The notes under the pieces: generated by a model
Database searches by the model: none
Seen by the model: the letters and a program-made list of their open reading frames with translations, nothing else
What the model was told of the DNA's origin: nothing
Shown: one piece after another, positions 16,835 through 24,388 of the stretch
How the letters are laid out: each line of letters opens with the position of its first letter
Position numbering within the stretch: the first letter of the stretch is position 1
Made by a program: the position numbers and the translations under genes
Source of the DNA: Candidatus Altarchaeota archaeon
GTDB taxonomy: Archaea > SpSt-1190
Length of the DNA stretch: 55,466 nt
Direction of reading: 5' to 3'
Assembly (NCBI GenBank): GCA_030590165.1
Contig: JAUUZA010000002.1
Location: 1-55,466 of the forward strand

Positions 16835-17638
16835 TTAAAGGTCTAATGCTTCAATAATTTTTTCTGGTGAAAATTCTTCTAAATCGCCATATTTTTGACC
16901 TTTTCCAATGAAGTAAATTGGTTTTCCGGTAACTTTTGAAACTGAAATAATTGCCCCACCTCTTTCATCAATGTCTGCTTTTGAAATTATAAAGCCGTCT
17001 ATTAAATGACTGAAAGCTTTTGCTTGTTCAACCGCATCATTTCCTGTTGTAGAATCAATTACCAAGAGAGAAAGGTCTGGTTTTGTAACTTTTTTTATTT
17101 TTTCAAGTTCTCTCATTAATCCTGAATCAACATGTAAACGCCCAGAAGTATCAATCATAACAATATCTATTCCTTTAGCTTTTGCATATTGAATTGTATC
17201 AAATGCAACAGCTGAAGGATCGGCTCCATAATTATGTTTAATCATTTTAATCCCAAGTTTTTTGCAATGTTCACTGAGTTGTTCAATTGCTGCGGCTCTA
17301 AAAGTGTCACTTGCTGCAACAACAACAGTTTTCTTTTTTTTCAAGAATCTATGAGCGAGCTTTGCTAATGAAGTGGTTTTACCAGTTCCATTGATTCCCG
17401 TTATTAATACAATAAATGGTTTGTTTTTGACTTTGATTTTTTTTGCTTCAAGTCCAGACAGAATTGATTGTTTAAGGGCTTTTTTGACATTATCTTTCCC
17501 TTTAATGTCTTTAATGAGGTTATCCACAACTTCAAGTGAAACTCCGGCTTCTAAGAGTAAAATTTCGAGTTCAGGAGTTATGTCCTTTTTTACTTTGGTT
17601 AAAATTTGTTTAATTTTCTTTTTTAAAAAATTAAACAC
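16835..17638 (-). CDS. ftsY: signal recognition particle receptor FtsY
   Basis: 267 residues from GTG: a short helical N domain (~1-70), then the SRP GTPase G domain with GINGTGKTTSLAKLA (G1), DTFRAAAIEQL, DTSGRLHVD (G3), ISKADIDERGG (G4) and FIGKGQKYGDLEEF. The acidic A domain of bacterial FtsY is absent, as is usual in short archaeal forms. It docks SRP-ribosome complexes at the membrane. Its start overlaps the end of the prefoldin alpha gene. Confidence 0.96.
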   Translation of the reverse strand: MFNFLKKKIKQILTKVKKDITPELEILLLEAGVSLEVVDNLIKDIKGKDNVKKALKQSILSGLEAKKIKVKNKPFIVLITGINGTGKTTSLAKLAHRFLKKKKTVVVAASDTFRAAAIEQLSEHCKKLGIKMIKHNYGADPSAVAFDTIQYAKAKGIDIVMIDTSGRLHVDSGLMRELEKIKKVTKPDLSLLVIDSTTGNDAVEQAKAFSHLIDGFIISKADIDERGGAIISVSKVTGKPIYFIGKGQKYGDLEEFSPEKIIEALDL

Positions 17639-18047
17639 CTTGACCAGCCCTCATTGCAGAATTTATTTCAAAACTTAATTTTTCTGATTCTTGACTAAGC
17701 ATAGTAATATTCTGAAATACTGTTTCTTCCTGTTTTTTTAATTCTTCAATTTGTTTTGAGACTATTGGAACGGCTTCATTAATTGGTTTTTCAACAAAGA
17801 CCCCGGCCCCAACACTAACTATAACTTTGCCACTTTCATTTAAATTTGCTTTAACATATGAGGAAGCCCCAAGTGGAATAAGAAGGTCATCTCCTTTTTT
17901 AGAGGTTTTAAGATTTTTTAGTCCAACTTTTAAAATACTTAATTCATCAACAGCCTTTGTAACTTCATTTAAATGCATCTGCATTCCTCTGATTTGTTGA
18001 TTTAGATATTCTAATTGTATTAATTTAGTTTGAAAATTTTTTTCCAT
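17631..18047 (-). CDS. pfdA: prefoldin alpha subunit
   Basis: 138 residues: two coiled-coil helices (~1-50 LIQLEYLNQQIRGMQMHLNE; ~95-130) joined by a beta region (LLIPLGASSYVKANL, VIVSVGAGVFVEK), the alpha-prefoldin layout. It forms a hexameric chaperone with beta subunits that hands nascent proteins to the thermosome. The overlap with ftsY matches a gene pair common in archaea. Confidence 0.93.
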   Translation of the reverse strand: MEKNFQTKLIQLEYLNQQIRGMQMHLNEVTKAVDELSILKVGLKNLKTSKKGDDLLIPLGASSYVKANLNESGKVIVSVGAGVFVEKPINEAVPIVSKQIEELKKQEETVFQNITMLSQESEKLSFEINSAMRAGQGV

Positions 18048-18068
18048 GTTTAAAAGTTACTCCTTCCT

Positions 18069-18566
18069 TTAAAGGTTTTTCAGAAAATCTAAAGTTTTAT
18101 TTGATTCCCATTTTGTCATTAATTTCTGAATTTTTTCTGCTACTTCAATTGGTTTTAAATTACTTGTATCTAAATCAAACACCTTTTGGTGTTGTTCTCT
18201 TGCTTCTTCAGAAATTAGGTTCAAAGCTTCAGATTCTGTGTTTTCCTCAACTTTTGTGGCAAACCACTTTTTTACTCTTAGTCGTTTTAGAAGTTGTTTT
18301 GGCTTACATCGTAAAACAATAATTGCATCAACAGGAAAGAAATGACTTAAGTGACCCTCAAGTATACAATTTTTAGGAAGTTCTATTTCTTTAATTGCGC
18401 GTTCAATATCAACTTCCCAAGTATCACGATTTTCGTCCTTTTGTATTTTAAAATTTTTTAGAAGTAAATAATTTAGATTAATTATGGAATAATTTGTAAC
18501 TTTTGAAAGTAATTTTGCGACACTTGTTTTTCCAATTCCAGGTGTCCCAGTTATTGCCAACTTCAT
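18069..18566 (-). CDS. adenylate kinase-like NTPase (Fap7/CINAP family)
   Basis: 165 residues from ATG at 18566 (MKLAITGTPGIGKTSVAKLL). The longer reading to 18620 would abut the divergent Nop10 start and is not needed. The P-loop GTPGIGKT, the WEVDIERAI region, ILEGHLSHFFP and the Arg-rich lid KQLLKRLRVKKW are those of the Fap7/hCINAP family, which helps final 16S/18S rRNA maturation near uS11. This fits the neighbouring ribosome-assembly genes. Confidence 0.88.
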   Translation of the reverse strand: MKLAITGTPGIGKTSVAKLLSKVTNYSIINLNYLLLKNFKIQKDENRDTWEVDIERAIKEIELPKNCILEGHLSHFFPVDAIIVLRCKPKQLLKRLRVKKWFATKVEENTESEALNLISEEAREQHQKVFDLDTSNLKPIEVAEKIQKLMTKWESNKTLDFLKNL

Positions 18567-18620
18567 ACAACTAAGAAGGGAAAACCATTTTATAGCCTTC
18601 GTTTTACTTCCTCTGTGCAA

Positions 18621-18764
18621 ATGAAAAAATGTAAGAAATGTTTAAAGTATACACTAAAAAATGAATGTTGTGGTGAAAAAACTGGGGCGTCAGCTCCTCC
18701 AAAATTTTCAATTGAAGATAGATTTTGGAAACAACGAATGAAAGCAAGGGGATTATTAAAATGA
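18621..18764 (+). CDS. nop10: H/ACA RNP protein Nop10
   Basis: 47 residues (MKKCKKCLKYTLKNECCGEK..., then PPKFSIEDRFWKQRMKARG). The Nop10 pattern CxxC, KYTL, GEKT, PPKFSxEDRF is clear. Nop10 binds Cbf5 in pseudouridylation guide RNPs. Archaeal Nop10 usually has a second CxxC before GEKT; here it reads CCGEK, so the zinc ribbon looks shortened. The stop overlaps the next start by ATGA, the usual Nop10-PAC2 coupling. Confidence 0.93.
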   Translation: MKKCKKCLKYTLKNECCGEKTGASAPPKFSIEDRFWKQRMKARGLLK

Positions 18765-19525
18765 TATTATGGAAGATTCACGATAGACCAATTTTTTATA
18801 AACCTGTTTTAATTGAAGGTTTGCCAGGAATTGGAAATGTTGGAAAAATGACAGTTGAATATTTAATTGATAAATTAAATGCAAAAAAGTTTGCTGAAGT
18901 TTATAGCGATAATTTTCCTTATCATGTTTTTATTGATAAAAAAAGTGTAGTTCATTTACCGAGAAATGAATTTTATTTTGTAAAAGGTAAAAAGCGCGAT
19001 TTAATTTTTTTAACGGGTGATTTTCAAAGTATGACGCCTCAAGGACATTATGAAATAACCGAAAAAATTTTGGAATTTGTAAAAAATCAAGGAGTAAAAT
19101 CAATAATAACAGTTGGAGGTTTTGGGGTTGAAGGGATTCCCAAGGACCCAAAAGTTCTTGGTGCAGTAACTCATGAAAAACTTATTGAAGAATTTAAAGA
19201 AAAAGGAGTTATTTTTGAAAACGGTGAACGCGTTGGAATGATAGTTGGTGCAAGTGGACTCTTACTTGGTCTTGGAAAATTAAAAGGGATGCGAGGAATT
19301 TGTTTAATGGGTGAAACTTTTTCGCGACCAATGTTTACAGACGCTAGGTCATCTAAAGCTGTTTTAGAAGTATTTTCAAAATATTTAGGAATAACGCTTG
19401 ATATGAGTGATATGAATACTAAGGCCAAAGAATTAGATAAAGCAATTACAAAAGCAAAAGAATTAGAAGAACAAATGATGAAAAAGCTTACAAAGCCTCG
19501 GGATGAGTTGAGTTATATCGGGTGA
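18761..19525 (+). CDS. proteasome assembly chaperone (PAC2) family protein
   Basis: 254 residues from ATG at 18761, chosen for its 4-base overlap with nop10 and the start ILWKIHDRPIFYKPVLIEGL. PAC2-family signs are PGIGNVGKMTVEYLID, FLTGDFQSMTPQGHYEI, TVGGFGVEG and IVGASGLLLGLG. Archaeal PAC2 proteins are linked to proteasome assembly and are often found after nop10. The C-terminal helix (KAKELDKAITKAKELEEQMMKKL) is a coiled coil. Confidence 0.9.
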   Translation: MILWKIHDRPIFYKPVLIEGLPGIGNVGKMTVEYLIDKLNAKKFAEVYSDNFPYHVFIDKKSVVHLPRNEFYFVKGKKRDLIFLTGDFQSMTPQGHYEITEKILEFVKNQGVKSIITVGGFGVEGIPKDPKVLGAVTHEKLIEEFKEKGVIFENGERVGMIVGASGLLLGLGKLKGMRGICLMGETFSRPMFTDARSSKAVLEVFSKYLGITLDMSDMNTKAKELDKAITKAKELEEQMMKKLTKPRDELSYIG

Positions 19526-19526
19526 T

Positions 19527-19865
19527 ATGTTGGTATTTAGAAAAAGAGGAAAGAAAAAGAAAAGAAAAGGCGTAGTTTCTGAAGAAATAAGGGTTAGACG
19601 CCCTAAATCTGGTGAAATGTATGCTATTGTAGAACAACGTTTAGGTTATAATAAAATGTATGTTAGGTGTCAAGATAATAAAGTTAGAATTGGAAGGGTT
19701 CCTGGAAAATATTCGCGTCGTCTTTGGATAAGAGAAGGTGATTTAGTAATTATTAAGATGTGGGAGATTGAAGTTGATAAGAAGTGTGACATAATTTTTA
19801 GATATAGACCTGCTCAAAGAGACTGGCTTGATAATAATAATTTATTACCCGAGGAAATGAAATGA
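19527..19865 (+). CDS. eif1A: translation initiation factor aIF1A
   Basis: 112 residues. A basic N-terminal tail (KRGKKKKRKG) is followed by the S1-like OB fold: GEMYAIVEQRLGYNKMYVRC, GRVPGKYSRRLWIREGDLV, then DIIFRYRPAQRDWL. It binds the A site of the small subunit during initiation. Only one base separates it from the PAC2 gene and it overlaps the next start by 4 bases. Confidence 0.97.
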   Translation: MLVFRKRGKKKKRKGVVSEEIRVRRPKSGEMYAIVEQRLGYNKMYVRCQDNKVRIGRVPGKYSRRLWIREGDLVIIKMWEIEVDKKCDIIFRYRPAQRDWLDNNNLLPEEMK

Positions 19866-20407
19866 TTTTAGTTGTTAGTGGTGGTATTGGGGCAGGCGAA
19901 TCAACTTTTTGTGATTTGTTAATAAAACATAATTTTCAAAAAGAATCTTTAAGTAATATTCTTCGAGAATTAGTGAAGAAGGAAGGAAAAGAAATAGTTC
20001 GTAAAAATTTAAGAGCAAAGGCAGATTCACTTCGCCTAAAATACGGAAAAGCCGCTTTGGCAATTATGGCTTGGGAAAAAATTAAAAACCTTAAAGGAAA
20101 TTGGGTAATTGAAAGTTTTATGGCGAAAGAAGAAACGGATTTCTTTAGGGAAAAGGGTGCAAAAGTTATTGGTGTTGTAGCTCCAGATCGTTTGCGTTAT
20201 GAACGTGTCTTAAAACGTCAAGGTAGGGATACTTTTTCAAGTTTTGAAGAATTTTTAAAGATAGATTTGAAAAAACGGGATATAGGTATAGATTCAATTA
20301 TTGAAGATGCCGATTTTATTATAGTAAATGACGGTTCTTTGGAAGAATTAAATGAAATGGTAACTCTTTTTGTTGAATCTATTTTTTCTTCTCACGAGAA
20401 AAACTAA
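19862..20407 (+). CDS. dephospho-CoA-kinase-like / UPF0200 NTPase with altered P-loop
   Basis: 181 residues. The N-terminal Walker A reads GGIGAGEST, where the invariant Lys of GxxGxGK[ST] is Glu (codon GAA). The family pattern is otherwise intact: NLRAKADSLRLKYGKAALA, WVIESFMAKEETDFF, GVVAPDRLRYERVLKR and DFIIVNDGSLEEL. A one-base change, AAA to GAA, would explain the Glu. Catalysis is probably lost or changed. The end overlaps the convergent aIF2 alpha gene by 29 bases. Confidence 0.8.
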   Translation: MILVVSGGIGAGESTFCDLLIKHNFQKESLSNILRELVKKEGKEIVRKNLRAKADSLRLKYGKAALAIMAWEKIKNLKGNWVIESFMAKEETDFFREKGAKVIGVVAPDRLRYERVLKRQGRDTFSSFEEFLKIDLKKRDIGIDSIIEDADFIIVNDGSLEELNEMVTLFVESIFSSHEKN

Positions 20408-21134
20408 TAGTCTCAGTTTTTTTTGCTCTTTTATTAAGTACTTTGAGTAACTCATTTATTTTTTTTTCAGCTTCTTTGTAATCTTGAGCTTTTACAAGCA
20501 ATCGATAATTCGGCGCACTAAGATAAGAAATATTTTCTTCGGTACCTTTAAGTATGGTTTTAATTCTTTCAATACCGTTGCCTGCAGTACTAATTATATT
20601 TAAAGTTCCGGCTATTTCAACCACAGGTAAGGTTATACTTTTATCAACTAACTCCCAAAGTTCATCGTTTATTCCTTTTAATGAGTTAAAAAAAGATTTA
20701 CCTTCTTTTTTTGCTTCTTCAAAAGCAAAATAAATTTCTCCATATTTTTTTTCAAAAGGAAGTAACATTTTGTGAACTTCATCAAAGGGTTTCTTTGTTT
20801 TTTTTGCAATGATTTCAATAAAATTTTCAACTCGTTTTTGTCTTTTTATCTGATCCCATTTAGCTCGTCGATCATAATCGTTTACTCGACGTACACTTAA
20901 GTGAACAAAACCTCGTTTTTTAATTTCAAGAACTTTACAAACTATTTTTTGTTTTGGTCTAAAATGGGTTTTAAGATTTTTAACCCACGTTTTTGAAGCT
21001 TCACTTATATGAATAAGGCCTTCAACATTTTCATATCCATCAATAGTAACAAAAGCAGCATGAACTGTAGTTCCTGTAACAATAGCCAAAACTATGTCGC
21101 CCTCTTCAGGCATTTTTTTAAGATTAATCGCCAT
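20379..21134 (-). CDS. eif2a: translation initiation factor aIF2 alpha
   Basis: About 251 residues from ATG at 21134 (MAINLKKMPEEGDIVLAIV); a further ATG at 21113 is possible. The N-terminal S1 domain has GLIHISEASKTWVKNL and VLEIKKRGFVHLSVRRV. A helical domain and a C-terminal alpha/beta domain (RIKTILKGTEENISYLSAP) follow. It is a subunit of the aIF2 complex that carries initiator tRNA. It lies after S27e in the archaeal cluster primase-GINS-L44e-S27e-aIF2 alpha. Confidence 0.96.
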   Translation of the reverse strand: MAINLKKMPEEGDIVLAIVTGTTVHAAFVTIDGYENVEGLIHISEASKTWVKNLKTHFRPKQKIVCKVLEIKKRGFVHLSVRRVNDYDRRAKWDQIKRQKRVENFIEIIAKKTKKPFDEVHKMLLPFEKKYGEIYFAFEEAKKEGKSFFNSLKGINDELWELVDKSITLPVVEIAGTLNIISTAGNGIERIKTILKGTEENISYLSAPNYRLLVKAQDYKEAEKKINELLKVLNKRAKKTETISFSREKKK

Positions 21135-21165
21135 TAAAAGAAAGAAGAAAAGGTGGTTTTTAAAC

Positions 21166-21345
21166 TTACTCCAGAACTCCAATGATTTTTGCTAGAATTT
21201 TGGCTTTTCCGCCCTTTGATTCTGCCAAAGGTTTACCGCAAACTAAACAATTAACCTTTGTTGAAGCCCTGTCAAATATAATTTGCTCATTTTTACATTG
21301 AGCACATTTAACCTTAATAAATCTTGAATCTGGTGTTACTAACAT
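21166..21345 (-). CDS. rps27e: ribosomal protein S27e (eS27)
   Basis: 59 residues (MLVTPDSRFIKVKCAQCKNE..., VNCLVCGKPLAES, GGKAKI, ending IIGVLE). Two CxxC pairs form the zinc ribbon of S27e. It starts 5 bases after the end of L44e and belongs to the small ribosomal subunit. Confidence 0.96.
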   Translation of the reverse strand: MLVTPDSRFIKVKCAQCKNEQIIFDRASTKVNCLVCGKPLAESKGGKAKILAKIIGVLE

Positions 21346-21350
21346 TTTTC

Positions 21351-21629
21351 TTACCTCTGTAGTTCAAATTTCTTAGCTCTAAATGTTTTTGTTTTTGTGT
21401 GCATTTTTTTACACTTTTCACATTTTAGCCTAATATCTATTTTTTTTGTTTGTTTTACTGGTGTTACTTTAGGTCTTGGATATCCCCTATAACCTTTCAT
21501 AATTTTCAAAAATCGTCTTTGACCGCCACTAAGTGTTCCCCTTTCATGTTTTTTAACGACAACAACTTTATGTGTGCTGTGCACCTTACAAAGTGGACAA
21601 TGTGTCTTGATATTAGCTGGAAATTTCAT
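21351..21629 (-). CDS. rpl44e: ribosomal protein L44e (eL42)
   Basis: 92 residues: THCPLCKVHSTHKV and RLKCEKCKKMHTKT supply the zinc-binding CxxC pairs, with the basic LSGGQRRFLKIMKGYRGYP loop that reaches the E site of the large subunit. The length is normal. It lies in the primase-GINS-L44e-S27e cluster. Confidence 0.97.
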   Translation of the reverse strand: MKFPANIKTHCPLCKVHSTHKVVVVKKHERGTLSGGQRRFLKIMKGYRGYPRPKVTPVKQTKKIDIRLKCEKCKKMHTKTKTFRAKKFELQR

Positions 21630-21662
21630 AGTTACTACCTACATACGCCCATTTAAATGTTT

Positions 21663-22253
21663 TTAAGTCTTGTGTTCTTTTGCTTTTCCTTTTTCAAGTA
21701 AAAGTTTTGCATACTTTTCAGGCAGTTTTATGACGTCCCCTATGGAATAGGGACCATATAAATTCAAATCAGTTCCCATAAATGCTTTAACTTCTTCTAC
21801 AATTTCAATTTTGAGATTTCCGTCCGTCTCTTTAACTTCATCAACTTTAACCGTTGATTCTTCACCTGCCAAGGCACGATCAAGAATTTCTTTACGAGAA
21901 CCTTTCATGACATTAACCATACGAGTAAAAAATTCTCTTTCTTCAAGAGTTAAACTTCGAACATCAGTTTTTTCGTCAGTAGCAACTTCAGACCAAGCTA
22001 AAAGAATAATTTTTCTTTCACGCAAGGCGTATAATTCCACAATTACTCTTGCGGCATTTCTAAGTTCTCTTTCAAACTTTACTAAAACTTTATCTGTAAA
22101 TCTACTTGTATTCTTACGCAATTCCTCATATTTTTTCATTTTTTTAAAAATATATTCTGCGATTTCTTTCCAAAATGAAGGTGAAATTAATAAAACGCTT
22201 GGTTTTGAACGTTCTTTCCTATGGACTTCCCTAAGTTGTTCAAAACTAATCAC
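21663..22253 (-). CDS. GINS complex subunit (Gins51/Gins15 type)
   Basis: 196 residues from GTG. An all-helical A domain (~1-115; FEQLREVHRKERSKPSV, ALRERKIILLAW, LTLEEREFFTRMV) is followed by a linker and a small C-terminal B domain (FMGTDLNLYGPYSIGDVIKL PEKYAKLL). The A-then-B order is that of archaeal Gins51. GINS links MCM, the GAN/RecJ protein and primase at the fork, which fits its place beside primase. Confidence 0.88.
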   Translation of the reverse strand: MISFEQLREVHRKERSKPSVLLISPSFWKEIAEYIFKKMKKYEELRKNTSRFTDKVLVKFERELRNAARVIVELYALRERKIILLAWSEVATDEKTDVRSLTLEEREFFTRMVNVMKGSRKEILDRALAGEESTVKVDEVKETDGNLKIEIVEEVKAFMGTDLNLYGPYSIGDVIKLPEKYAKLLLEKGKAKEHKT

Positions 22254-22281
22254 AATTAAAGGAAGTTCAGCGATTTAAAAA

Positions 22282-23526
22282 TTAAGTGCCTGTTGTTTCA
22301 GGTGGAGTTTTTGTTTTTTCTTTTTCCTTTAATTTAGATATTTTATTTTTCTTTTTTTTTCTTTTTTCTTCTTTCGCTTTTTTTTCTTCCTCTTCCTTTT
22401 GCTGTTTTAACTGCCATTTATATCGTCTAATAGTATATGAAAGAGGATTTTTGTGGGTTGAACATTCTTCAGTCCAAATTCCCATATCTTTGTAAAATCC
22501 ATCACGATTAAAGTTGGGAGGTAATAATTTATTTTTTTGTCGTTTATTCCATCTTATGTGACCTTTGATATAAGTTTCTTTTAAGGGAGGTCTGTTTTTT
22601 TGATTCCATTCTAAAAGCAAATGTTCAATCTCATCCCAATTCCATCCCAAATTGCTAAGATATGAACGAATAATAAATTCACTTCTTTTTCTACCATCAG
22701 CCATTCCTTGTAACATTTTTTTTATTGAGGGTGCAAAAAAAAGTTCTGGAACCCTTTTCTTAATTTCAATTCTTTGTGGAACAAAATTTGGGATTTGCTT
22801 TTCTTTTTCAACAAAATCTATAGACATTTCAACAAGACTCATGGCTTCCCCTGGCTTGGCATCCAAGAGAAAGGGTTTAACTTTAATATTTTCAATCTTA
22901 GCGTTTTCAATTTCAAACCAAGGGTCCTTTACTGGAATACTAATTAAACCGCTTTTTTCATTGAGTGAATAAGGTGCGCGCATTAAATGTCGTGAGGCAA
23001 TTGCAACACTATCTATTTTTACGTCGTGTCGTTCTTCCTTTGTCAAATTTTCATCCTTTTTTAGATAATCAGTTAAGTATAATCCAATTGCACGAGGGAT
23101 TTCTGGAAAACGATTCAAAAGTGAAGGGTCAAAGGCAACCCAAGGAACGAATATATGAAATCCTGCCCTTCCTGAAAATTTCATATGAACTGAATTTACT
23201 CCGTGAGCTTGTAGTAATTCAACTAAAGCTTCAGCAACTTTTCTACTCTGTTCAAGTTTTGGCGCATCAAGATCAATTAAAAAATCCCACCCTATTCTCT
23301 CATCTAATGAAGCAGGATTTTGCCAAAGTTCTACACTAGTATGAAAACTAATAATATTGTCTCTCGCCATTCGTTTAACATCATTTGGAAAGAATAAAGC
23401 GCCAGGTCGCTTAGCATAACCCCCATTTTCATATCGCCCCCCTACTTCTCTATTTTGAGAAAAACGAACTAATTCAGTAGCAACATCAATTCTAGAATAA
23501 TAATCAATAATGGTTTGTTTATCCAC
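22282..23526 (-). CDS. priS: single-chain archaeal primase: PriS catalytic domain fused to PriL-CTD-like domain
   Basis: 414 residues from GTG. The PriS part has WDFLIDLDAP (metal-binding DxD), HMKFSGRAGFHIFVPW and RHLMRAPYSLNEKSGLI. From ~270 on, FAPSIKKMLQGMADGRKRSE, LGWNWDEIEHLLLEW, IKGHI, KLLPPNF and ECSTHKNPLSYTIRRY follow the order of the PriL Fe-S C-terminal domain. Three of the four expected Cys are missing (S, F and W in their places); only the one in EECS remains. The tail is Lys/Glu-rich. It probably makes primers alone, as compact primases of nanoarchaea do. Confidence 0.85.
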   Translation of the reverse strand: MDKQTIIDYYSRIDVATELVRFSQNREVGGRYENGGYAKRPGALFFPNDVKRMARDNIISFHTSVELWQNPASLDERIGWDFLIDLDAPKLEQSRKVAEALVELLQAHGVNSVHMKFSGRAGFHIFVPWVAFDPSLLNRFPEIPRAIGLYLTDYLKKDENLTKEERHDVKIDSVAIASRHLMRAPYSLNEKSGLISIPVKDPWFEIENAKIENIKVKPFLLDAKPGEAMSLVEMSIDFVEKEKQIPNFVPQRIEIKKRVPELFFAPSIKKMLQGMADGRKRSEFIIRSYLSNLGWNWDEIEHLLLEWNQKNRPPLKETYIKGHIRWNKRQKNKLLPPNFNRDGFYKDMGIWTEECSTHKNPLSYTIRRYKWQLKQQKEEEEKKAKEEKRKKKKNKISKLKEKEKTKTPPETTGT

Positions 23527-23548
23527 AAGAACTTAGTCTTGAGTTCTT
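23527..23548. promoter_or_regulatory. inverted repeat between primase and rubrerythrin genes
   Basis: AAGAACT (23527-23533) and AGTTCTT (23542-23548) form a 7-bp inverted repeat with an 8-base spacer directly at the primase start. It lies in the divergent promoter region, which has a TATA-like AAATATAAAAAG at ~23568-23579 for rubrerythrin. It could be an operator; chance is not excluded. Confidence 0.3.
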
Positions 23549-23608
23549 TAAGATTTTTTGTGAGAAAAAATATAAAAAGAACCTTGTTTTTAAGGATAAG
23601 TGAGCATT

Positions 23609-24193
23609 ATGAAAACCACTATAGAAAATTTAACAAAAGCATTTATTGGAGAAAGTCAAGCGAGGAATCGATATACTTTTTATGCTAAAACAGCTAAAAA
23701 AGAAGGATTTGAACAAGTTTCAGAACTTTTTTTACTTACAGCTGAGAATGAAAGAGAACACGCAAAGTGGTTATTTCAATTAATTAATCAATTAAAAAAA
23801 GAAAATGATTGTATTTGCGCCGAAATTAAAGTTGAAGTTGAAGCTCCAACAATATGGGGAAATACTAAAGAAAATCTCAAAGCAGCAATTTCTGGTGAAA
23901 ATTATGAACATACTATTATGTATCCCAATTTCGCAAAAGTTGCTGAAAGTGATGGATTTCCAAAAATTGCCCGAAGATTAATGGCTATTGCAAATGCAGA
24001 AAAACACCACGAAGAGAGATTTAAAAATTTATTAAAAGAAATTGAAAATAATTCCACTTTTAAGAAAAGTGAAGATGTTTATTGGGTTTGTAGAAAATGT
24101 GGATACCTTCATAAGGGTAAAGCGCCCCCAACAGCTTGTCCTTCTTGTAGTCACCCTACATCATATTTTCAAGTAGCTTGTGAAACTTTTTAG
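23609..24193 (+). CDS. rbr: rubrerythrin
   Basis: 194 residues from ATG at 23609 ([20 protein letters not shown]); the GTG nine bases earlier is less likely. The four-helix diiron domain has [30 protein letters not shown] and [12 protein letters not shown]-terminal rubredoxin-like domain has [20 protein letters not shown]. It reduces hydrogen peroxide with electrons passed via the rubredoxin iron, a typical defence of anaerobes. It has its own promoter. Confidence 0.97.
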   Translation: MKTTIENLTKAFIGESQARNRYTFYAKTAKKEGFEQVSELFLLTAENEREHAKWLFQLINQLKKENDCICAEIKVEVEAPTIWGNTKENLKAAISGENYEHTIMYPNFAKVAESDGFPKIARRLMAIANAEKHHEERFKNLLKEIENNSTFKKSEDVYWVCRKCGYLHKGKAPPTACPSCSHPTSYFQVACETF

Positions 24194-24235
24194 TTTTTGG
24201 CAGAAGGGTTATATAGCTAGAAGTAAAGAATTGAC

Positions 24236-24388
24236 GTGGCTAAACACAAATTTAGTTTGCCTCCGAGTCAAGGGGGATTAGTCAGGTCAGGAAAAGCTTC
24301 AGGGAAACTTCAACTTGAGCCTGGGCATGTACTCTTCATGATATTGGGATTTGCATTAATTTTAATCCTTCTTAATGTATTAGGTTGA
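24236..24388 (+). CDS. Sec61 beta subunit (preprotein translocase SecG-like)
   Basis: 50 residues from GTG: MAKHKFSLPPSQGGLVRSG, then KLQLEPGHVLFMILGFALIL and a short end. The cytoplasmic PPSQGGLVR segment and single C-terminal membrane helix are characteristic of archaeal Sec61 beta. It is an accessory subunit of the SecYE channel. Its stop overlaps the next gene's TTG start. Confidence 0.93.
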   Translation: MAKHKFSLPPSQGGLVRSGKASGKLQLEPGHVLFMILGFALILILLNVLG

